Assembly: GCF_000425945.1 (NCBI RefSeq)
Contig: NZ_AUEK01000012.1
Coordinates: forward strand, 124,001 to 188,000
Reading direction: 5' to 3'
Source: Candidatus Solirubrobacter pratensis
GTDB taxonomy: Bacteria > Actinomycetota > Thermoleophilia > Solirubrobacterales > Solirubrobacteraceae
DNA length: 64,000 nt
The position numbers and the translations under genes are program-made. The stretch's first letter is position 1. Every line of letters begins with the position of its first letter. The notes beneath the pieces were generated by a model. It made no database searches and had not been told where the DNA came from. It was given only the letters and a program-made list of their open reading frames with translations. Shown here piece after piece: positions 58,252 through 64,000 of this stretch.

Positions 58252-59820
58252 GTGGCCGCTGAGACTTCCCCAGACGACATCCTCACCAAGATCGCGGAGG
58301 AGGTCGGGCTGCTCCTGCGCGTCGAGGTCGTGGTCATCCACCGCTTCGAGTCCGACGGGGACGGCACCGTCGTGGCGCGCTGGGGCGAGCAGGTCGGCGA
58401 CGCCTTCCCGGTCGGGCGGCGCGCGCGGCCGGATGGCAGGAGCGCGACCGCCGCGGTCTACCGGACGCAGCAGCCCGCTCGCTTCGAGCACTACGAGGCC
58501 GCCTCGGGCTCGATCGGCCTCGGCGCCCGCTCCTTGGGCGTCAGGACGGGGATCGCCAGTCCGATCCTCGTCGAGGGGCGCCTCTGGGGCGCGATCGCGG
58601 CGGGCACGACGCGGCTCGACCCGCTGCCCGCCGACGCGGAATCGCGCCTCGCCGGGTTCGCCGACCTGGCGGCGACGGCGATCGCGAGCGTCGAGGCGCG
58701 GGCGGAGATCCAGCGGCTGGCCGACGAGCAGGCGGCGCTTCGGCGGGTCGCGACCATGGTCGCCCAGGGACGTCCGCCGGATGAGGTCTTCGCGACCGTC
58801 GCCACCGAGGTGGGCCGGGTCGGCGGCGCCGAGACCGCGGTGATCCACCGCTTCGACCCGGACGGCCTGAGCACGATCGTCGCCAGCTACGGCCGGCTGC
58901 AGGATTCGTTCTGGGTCGGCAGCCGCTGGAGCATGGAGGGCCAGAGCGTCGCGGCAGGCGTCTATCGCACGGGCAAGCCCGCGCGCTTCGATCACTACGA
59001 GACCGCGGCCGGCTCGATCGGCGTGAGCGCTCACGACCTCGGCATCCGCTCGGGGGTCGCGAGCCCGATCGTGGTCAACGGGCGCCTGTGGGGCGCGATC
59101 GCGGCCGGGACGACCCGGCCGCGGCCCTTGCCGCCCGATGCCGAGCCGCGGATGGCCGCCTTCACGGAGCTGGCGGCGACGGCGATCGCCAACGTTCAGG
59201 CGCGCGCGGACCTCGCCGCCTCGCGCGCGCGGATCGTGCTCACCGCGGACGAGGAGCGCACCCGCGTGGCGCGCGATCTCCACGACGGCGCGCAGCAGCG
59301 CCTCGTGCACACCATCCTCGTGCTCAAGCTGGCCTCGAACACGCTGGAGCGCGACCCGCACGAGTCCGCCCCGCTCGTCGAGGAGGCCCTCCAACAGGCG
59401 CAGATCGCCATGGACGAGCTGCGCGAGCTCGCCCACGGCATCCTGCCGTCCGTCCTCACACGCGGCGGGCTGCGCGCTGCGGTCGACTCGATCGTCTCGC
59501 GGATGTCGATCCCGGTCGACGTCGACATCTCCGTCGGCCGGTGCGCTCGCGCGGTCGAGGCGACCGCGTACTTCGTGGTGGCCGAGGCGCTCACCAACGT
59601 CGCCAAGCATTCGCGAGCCAAGCGCGCCACGGTCAGCGCCCACCTGGACAACGGCATCCTGCAGCTCGAGGTGCGCGACGACGGGATCGGCGGCGCTCGC
59701 CGCGACGGCACCGGACTGGTCGGGCTCAGCGACCGGGTGGCGGCGTTCGAGGGCAGCCTCCGGGTCGTGAACCCGGCGCAGGGCGGCACCGTGGTCGAGG
59801 CGTCGATCCCGGTCCGCTGA
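58252..59820 (+). CDS. GAF-GAF sensor histidine kinase (HisKA_3)
   Basis: 522 residues, soluble. Two GAF domains (about 8-155 and 170-325) joined by LADEQAALRRVATMVAQG, the same linker as in the 43.4-kb kinase. Each GAF contains the ARFEHYEAASGSIG / ARFDHYETAAGSIG and RLWGAIAAGTTR signatures. The kinase part starts ERTRVARDLHDGAQQRLVHTILVL (phospho-His), with EALTNVAKHSRAKRATV and VRDDGIGGARRDGTGLVGL for ATP. No PAS domain and no response regulator beside it. The GTG at 58252 cuts close to the first GAF, so the true start may be missing or earlier. Confidence 0.9.
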   Translation: MAAETSPDDILTKIAEEVGLLLRVEVVVIHRFESDGDGTVVARWGEQVGDAFPVGRRARPDGRSATAAVYRTQQPARFEHYEAASGSIGLGARSLGVRTGIASPILVEGRLWGAIAAGTTRLDPLPADAESRLAGFADLAATAIASVEARAEIQRLADEQAALRRVATMVAQGRPPDEVFATVATEVGRVGGAETAVIHRFDPDGLSTIVASYGRLQDSFWVGSRWSMEGQSVAAGVYRTGKPARFDHYETAAGSIGVSAHDLGIRSGVASPIVVNGRLWGAIAAGTTRPRPLPPDAEPRMAAFTELAATAIANVQARADLAASRARIVLTADEERTRVARDLHDGAQQRLVHTILVLKLASNTLERDPHESAPLVEEALQQAQIAMDELRELAHGILPSVLTRGGLRAAVDSIVSRMSIPVDVDISVGRCARAVEATAYFVVAEALTNVAKHSRAKRATVSAHLDNGILQLEVRDDGIGGARRDGTGLVGLSDRVAAFEGSLRVVNPAQGGTVVEASIPVR

Positions 59821-59823
59821 CGC

Positions 59824-61992
59824 TCACTCCAGCTCCGTAAGACGGAAGTCGACCGTCAGCGGCGCCTCGAGGTGCTGGAAGTCCAGCCACAGCGACCGCC
59901 CCGTGAGCGGGTCGATGTACTGGCGGAACTCGAGCCGCTCGTCGAGCACCAGCTGCGGCCCGAGCTCCGCGGCGGCCGGCACGCGGTAGGGCGCCGTCTC
60001 GCGCCAGTTGGAGCCGAGCGGGCCGAGCACCGCGCCCGACCCCGCGGCCTGCACGACGATCTCCTCGCCGTCGCGGCAGACGTTGAGCACGTCCCCCCAC
60101 CGGTGCAGGATCTCGAGGTCGCGGACCTCGTAGTGGTCGCGGCGGTTGCGCAGATCGGCCAGCCGCGCTCGGCGTAGCTCGTCGCGGCGGGCCTCGGTCG
60201 CGGCGGCGTCATAGCCACCGTCGCCGGTCACGACCACGCCGTAGACGTCACGTGCCACGGCGGCGTCGGAGCTGCCCTCGTGCACGTTGGCGGCCACCAG
60301 CGCGGCATCCCGCTCGAGCGGGTCGCCGAAGCCGCCGCCGTTCTGCGTGACGTTGTTGATCACGTCGCCGCGCGTCATCGGGACGGTCTCCTTCGCCGAC
60401 GGGATGCGGTGGGCACCCTGGAGATCGCGCATCTGCTCGTGCACGGCGCCGGCCGCCATGTCCGCCTGCCAGTCGGCGCCGGAGACGAGCTCGTAACGCG
60501 ACGTGCCGCCGGGGTAGCCCCCGAAGAGCCCAACGCCCGTCGGGATCACCACTCCCTGCGCGATGCAGGTCGCGGTGACGGTGTCCGAGTCGTGCACGGC
60601 CAGCGCGAACTCGATGCCGTTGCCGCCGCGGTGCGCGCCCGCGCCGCCGGAGTCCTTGACCTCGCGCCGCCACAGGTAGAGCAGCGGCTGGTGGTTCTCA
60701 TGCAGCTCGACGTCGTTGGAGCCGCCGCCGAGGATGATCAGCGAGCCGCCGGCCGAGACACCGTCGCGGTGCCGGAAGGCCGGCCCGCCCCAGCCCAGCG
60801 AGTCCATGATCATCGTCGCGAACGGCTCGCCGTACTGGTTGAGGCCGCCGAACTGGCTGAGCACCCACGACCCGTCGGGCGGCCCGAACGCGAAGTCCGC
60901 GTACTCGCTGGAGAACGCCAGCAGCTTCGCAAGGCAGCCGGCCGCCAGCGAGAGCGCGACCCACGAGCCCGACACCGAGCCCGCCGAGATCGGCGCCGGC
61001 TCCTCTGCGCTCACGCAGGTGTTCGGCGGGATCTCGAGCGAGACCGGCCGCATCAACCCCGCGTTCCACTGCAGCGCCGAGCCGAACACGCCGAGGATCG
61101 CGCACCCGACAGCGCCGTAGGTCGCCGAGCGCGAGGCGTTGCCGGTGCCGACGATCGAGGGGCTCGAGCCCGCGAAGTCGAACACCAGCTCCTGGCCGCG
61201 CTTGCGCAGCGTGCAGTCGACGCGGTAGAGGTTGTTGGCGTGGCCGTCGTGGTCGATGTACCCGGCGGTCTGGAAATCGCCATCCGGCAGGCGGCCCAGC
61301 GCGTAGCGCATGCCGTCCTCGGTCAGAGCGATCGTCCGCTCGATCGTGTCGAGCACCGCGTCGCCGCCGTATTGCCTGCACGTCTCTTCCAGCCGCGCCT
61401 GGGCCACCCGGTGCGACGAGAGGAAGGCCGAGAAGTCGTTGGCCACCATCGAGGGCATACGGGAGTTGGCGAGGATCGTGTCCCACAGCGCGCGGTTGAC
61501 CTTGCCGGCATCGACGATCCGGTTGATCGGGACGCGGATGCCCTCCTGGTAGACCTCGGTCGCGGTCGGGCACCACGAGCCTGGATTCATGCCCCCGAGA
61601 TCCATCACGTGGGCCATGCAGCCCGTCCACGCCCGGACCTCGCCCTCATGGAAGAACGGCGAGACGAACTGCACGTCGGACTGATGGATGCCGGCGACGA
61701 ACGGGTCGTTGGTGATGAACACGTCGCCGGCGCGGATGTCGTCGCCGAAGCGGCTGATGACCTCCTTGACGAATAGCTGCATCGTGTAGATCGGCAGCAT
61801 GTAGAACACGCCCGACACGGCGAGATCGCCGTTGCGCGCGTAGATCGCGAAGTTGTAGTCCGTGGCGTGGACCACGGGCGACCCGGACGCGTGCACGATC
61901 GTCGTCGAGCCCTCGTCGTTGATGGACCACAACCGGTGCCTGATCACCTCGTAGGTGATGGAGTCGAGCGTGCGCGCGTCGGTGATGCTCAT
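59824..61992 (-). CDS. hyuB: Hydantoinase B/oxoprolinase-family subunit
   Basis: 722 residues. HyuB-type motifs: DSITYEVIRHRLWSINDEGSTTI, GDVFITNDPFVAGIHQSDVQFVSPFF, HVMDLGGMNPGSW, FDFAGSSP, TYGAVGCAILGVFGSALQWNAGLMRP and KDSGGAGAHRGGNGIEF. With HyuA it forms an ATP-dependent amidohydrolase (5-oxoproline, N-methylhydantoin or acetone carboxylase-like substrates). It overlaps hyuA by ATGA. The N-terminus (MSITDARTLDSITYEV) and the C-terminal tail are complete. Convergent with the GAF kinase, stop to stop in a few bases. Confidence 0.93.
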   Translation of the reverse strand: MSITDARTLDSITYEVIRHRLWSINDEGSTTIVHASGSPVVHATDYNFAIYARNGDLAVSGVFYMLPIYTMQLFVKEVISRFGDDIRAGDVFITNDPFVAGIHQSDVQFVSPFFHEGEVRAWTGCMAHVMDLGGMNPGSWCPTATEVYQEGIRVPINRIVDAGKVNRALWDTILANSRMPSMVANDFSAFLSSHRVAQARLEETCRQYGGDAVLDTIERTIALTEDGMRYALGRLPDGDFQTAGYIDHDGHANNLYRVDCTLRKRGQELVFDFAGSSPSIVGTGNASRSATYGAVGCAILGVFGSALQWNAGLMRPVSLEIPPNTCVSAEEPAPISAGSVSGSWVALSLAAGCLAKLLAFSSEYADFAFGPPDGSWVLSQFGGLNQYGEPFATMIMDSLGWGGPAFRHRDGVSAGGSLIILGGGSNDVELHENHQPLLYLWRREVKDSGGAGAHRGGNGIEFALAVHDSDTVTATCIAQGVVIPTGVGLFGGYPGGTSRYELVSGADWQADMAAGAVHEQMRDLQGAHRIPSAKETVPMTRGDVINNVTQNGGGFGDPLERDAALVAANVHEGSSDAAVARDVYGVVVTGDGGYDAAATEARRDELRRARLADLRNRRDHYEVRDLEILHRWGDVLNVCRDGEEIVVQAAGSGAVLGPLGSNWRETAPYRVPAAAELGPQLVLDERLEFRQYIDPLTGRSLWLDFQHLEAPLTVDFRLTELE

Positions 61993-64000
61993 CGCGATCC
62001 CTCCGCCTCGAGGAAGACGTTGCGGTTGGCGTCCACCGACGCGACCTGATCGACCCCGACGACGATCGTCGTGTCGGGGAGCTCGACGATCGCCGGGCCG
62101 GAGAACGTGCTGTCGAGCCGCAGCGCGGTCTCGTCGTAGATTGCGGCGTCGTGCCAGCCGCCGCCCAGGTACACCGGCCGCCGCCGCGGCTCGTGTACGC
62201 CGGCGCCGTCGTGCGGGGCGCCGGCCGCCAGGCTGGGCTTCGCGAGCCGGCCGGTCATCACCACCCGCCAGGTGACCATCTCGACCCCGGCGGCGGTGAA
62301 GGCCGAGCCCTCGCCGAAGCGCAGCTCGTAGTTCTCGATGAAGCGCGCGACCAGCGCGTCGAGGCCGTCCGCGGTGATCGGCCGCGCCGGGATCTCGACG
62401 GTCAGCTCGTGGATCTGGAAGCGGAAGCGCATGTCCACGAACGCCGTCGTCTCGATCTCGCCCGGCGGCACGGATTGCGCGCTCATCGTCTCGCGTGCGT
62501 CGCGCTCGAGCGCATCGAGCACGGAGTTCACCGCGCCCGCGTCCACGTACCCGGAGGCGCCTTCGCTGCCGGGCGGCGTGAAGAAGGACCGCGTCTGTGC
62601 GCGCGTGATGACGAGGTCGGAGGCCAGGATGCCGTAGGCCGAGTGCACCGAGGCCGTGACGGGGACGATCAGGCGTTTGACGCCGAGCTCGGCGCCGTAG
62701 GCGTGCGCGTGCACGGGCCCGGCGCCGCCGAAGGCGAGCAGCACGAACTCGCGCGGGTCGAAGCCCTTGTGGATCGTGACGCTGCGGACGAGGTCGGCCA
62801 TCTTGGAGTCCACGATCCGCTTGATCCCGGCCGCCGCGTCCTCGACCGACAGGCCGAGCGGCCCGGCGATCCGCTCCCGGATGGCGTGGCGGGCGCGCTC
62901 GGGATCGAGCCGGATGCGGCCGCCGAGGAAGTTCTCGGGGTTGATCAGGCCGAGGACGACGTCGGCGTCGGTGACCGTGGGCTCGGTCCCGCCCTCTCCG
63001 TAGCAGGCGGGGCCGGGAACCGCCCCGGCGCTCTCCGGCCCGACCGTCAGCAGCCCGTTGCCGGCGCGGGCGATGCTGCCGCCGCCGGCGCCGATCGTCG
63101 CGATCGCGACCGAAGGCGTGGCGATGGGCTGGTTCGCCATCACGGTCGAGGCTTGGATCAGCGGCCGGCCGTCGACGACCATCCCGACGTCGAAGCTCGT
63201 CCCCCCCATGTCGGTCGTGATGACGTTGCGCTCGCCGAGCTGCTCGCCGACGAACCGTGAGCCGACGACGCCGCCGACCGGTCCCGAGAGCAGGATGCTG
63301 ACCGGCTCGTCCGCCACCTGCGCGACGGCGCCGACGCCGCCGTTGGAGAGCATCAGCAGCGGCGGGGACGACAGGCCGGCGTCCTGCAGCTCGCGATGCA
63401 TGGCGCGGGTCGAGCGCGCGACGTCGGGGCCGAGGAAGGCGTTGACCACCGCGGTCACCGTGCGCTCGTACTCGTTGATCCTGGGCAGCAGGTCGCTGGA
63501 GGCGGTGACGAACGCGTCCGGCGCCTCCTCGAGCACGATCTGCTTGACCCGCTGCTCGTGCTCGGGATGCTTGAACGACCACAGCAGGGAGACGACGAAC
63601 GCCTCGGCGCCCTCGTCGAGCAGCTCCCGGACGGCCGTGCGGGCGGCGTCCTCGTCGAGCGGCCGCAGCACCTGCCCCTTGTAATCCACCCGCTCGGAGA
63701 CCTCGCGCGTGAGCCGGCGCTCGACGAACGGTCGCGGCTTGACGAGGTGGCGGAAGTTCTTCAGCGCCGCCTCGTCCATCCCGAACGCCTTCCACGCGCG
63801 CGAGACGAACAGGGTGTCGCCGAAGCCCGCGGTGTGCAGCGTCCCGACCGTCGCTCCCCGGCGCTGCAGCAGTCCGTTGGTGGCCACGGTGGTGCCCTGG
63901 CTGAACAGCTTGACGGCGCGCATGAACTCCGAGAGGCCGAGTCCTCGCTCCTGGCCGGCCAGCTCGCACGTGGCCAGGACGCCGCCGACGAGGTTGCCCG
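61989..64000 (-). CDS. hyuA: Hydantoinase A/oxoprolinase-family subunit, 5' end outside window
   Basis: At least 670 residues; the frame is open to the right window edge (upstream of MRAVKLFSQGTTVATNGLLQRRGA, residues such as GNLVGGVLATCELAG are already in frame). The actin-like ATPase motifs are GTTVATN and TTDMGGTSFDVGMV. SILLSGPVGGVVGSRFVGE and LLAFGGAGPVHAHAYG are typical HyuA. It provides ATP-dependent ring activation for HyuB. The C-terminus (DVNRNVFLEAEGSR-like) and the 4-bp overlap show a two-gene operon. Confidence 0.93.
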   Translation of the reverse strand, partial: GNLVGGVLATCELAGQERGLGLSEFMRAVKLFSQGTTVATNGLLQRRGATVGTLHTAGFGDTLFVSRAWKAFGMDEAALKNFRHLVKPRPFVERRLTREVSERVDYKGQVLRPLDEDAARTAVRELLDEGAEAFVVSLLWSFKHPEHEQRVKQIVLEEAPDAFVTASSDLLPRINEYERTVTAVVNAFLGPDVARSTRAMHRELQDAGLSSPPLLMLSNGGVGAVAQVADEPVSILLSGPVGGVVGSRFVGEQLGERNVITTDMGGTSFDVGMVVDGRPLIQASTVMANQPIATPSVAIATIGAGGGSIARAGNGLLTVGPESAGAVPGPACYGEGGTEPTVTDADVVLGLINPENFLGGRIRLDPERARHAIRERIAGPLGLSVEDAAAGIKRIVDSKMADLVRSVTIHKGFDPREFVLLAFGGAGPVHAHAYGAELGVKRLIVPVTASVHSAYGILASDLVITRAQTRSFFTPPGSEGASGYVDAGAVNSVLDALERDARETMSAQSVPPGEIETTAFVDMRFRFQIHELTVEIPARPITADGLDALVARFIENYELRFGEGSAFTAAGVEMVTWRVVMTGRLAKPSLAAGAPHDGAGVHEPRRRPVYLGGGWHDAAIYDETALRLDSTFSGPAIVELPDTTIVVGVDQVASVDANRNVFLEAEGSR

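Noticed and set aside
1-64000. tRNA, rRNA, prophage, transposon or integrase
   Set aside because: No cloverleaf-like T-loop with CCA, rRNA-like stretch, transposase, integrase or phage structural motif was noticed; small RNAs cannot be excluded by eye.

Overview
The window reads as a chromosomal segment of a very GC-rich actinobacterium. The gene content fits Thermoleophilia/Solirubrobacterales best: actinobacterial-type NadE, a SigB/F-like sigma factor, PAS/GAF histidine kinases, DUF6328, DUF892 and COG4315 proteins, and many starts with no Shine-Dalgarno. That placement is inference from protein style, not from a marker gene. No rRNA, tRNA, CRISPR array, transposase, integrase or phage gene was recognised.

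Layout. 1-4.3 kb: end of a glutamine amidotransferase, a sigma factor, an MBL hydrolase, a small unknown, a methyltransferase and an ATPase. 4.3-6.3 kb: a wrecked secreted esterase-like/lamin-tail gene with five frameshifts and no 5' end. 6.4-13.5 kb: nadE, a frameshifted cysteine dioxygenase, a CoA transferase, VOC and monooxygenase genes, a TetR gene and ogt that share an operator-like palindrome, and a diguanylate cyclase. 14.1-18.5 kb: a two-component system, a 630-bp repeat-rich intergenic region, an FTR1 iron permease whose start abuts a DtxR/IdeR-like box, and a COG4315 gene with two compensating frameshifts.

18.5-36.4 kb is an envelope or exopolysaccharide locus in four alternating transcription blocks: (-) membrane glycosyltransferase-like protein, phosphoesterase, Wzz/BY-kinase-like protein; (+) GT2, flippase, polysaccharide deacetylase; (-) nucleotidyltransferase/P-loop kinase fusion, APH-fold kinase, FemAB-like transferase; (+) GH16, GT2, GT4, GT2, membrane protein, metallophosphoesterase-FN3. 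Many genes within a block overlap by 4 bp. A second arm at 52.2-55.8 kb (AsnB, priming sugar transferase, DUF354) supplies the expected initiating transferase. Together the set resembles exosortase-associated EPS loci, but no exosortase or PEP-CTERM protein is visible.

36.6-50.5 kb is accessory: a bactofilin-like membrane protein, a remnant of inorganic pyrophosphatase, DUF4142, an orphan receiver, a PHB-depolymerase-like esterase, a FAD/Rieske oxidoreductase, a BNR propeller, a PAS-GAF3 kinase, a broken LLM oxidoreductase, an isochorismatase-like protein without its cysteine, a 5'-clipped beta-carbonic anhydrase and several small probable stress genes. 50.6-64 kb: an Orn/Lys/Arg decarboxylase, the second EPS arm, a Tat-exported sulfatase, a GAF2 kinase and a hyuA/hyuB pair that runs off the right edge.

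Three themes stand out: clustered gene decay among accessory genes while long genes stay intact; a recurring TANNNT element 6-8 nt before start codons, suggesting leaderless mRNAs; and a divided EPS locus containing an unusual, translationally coupled sugar-activation-like triad.
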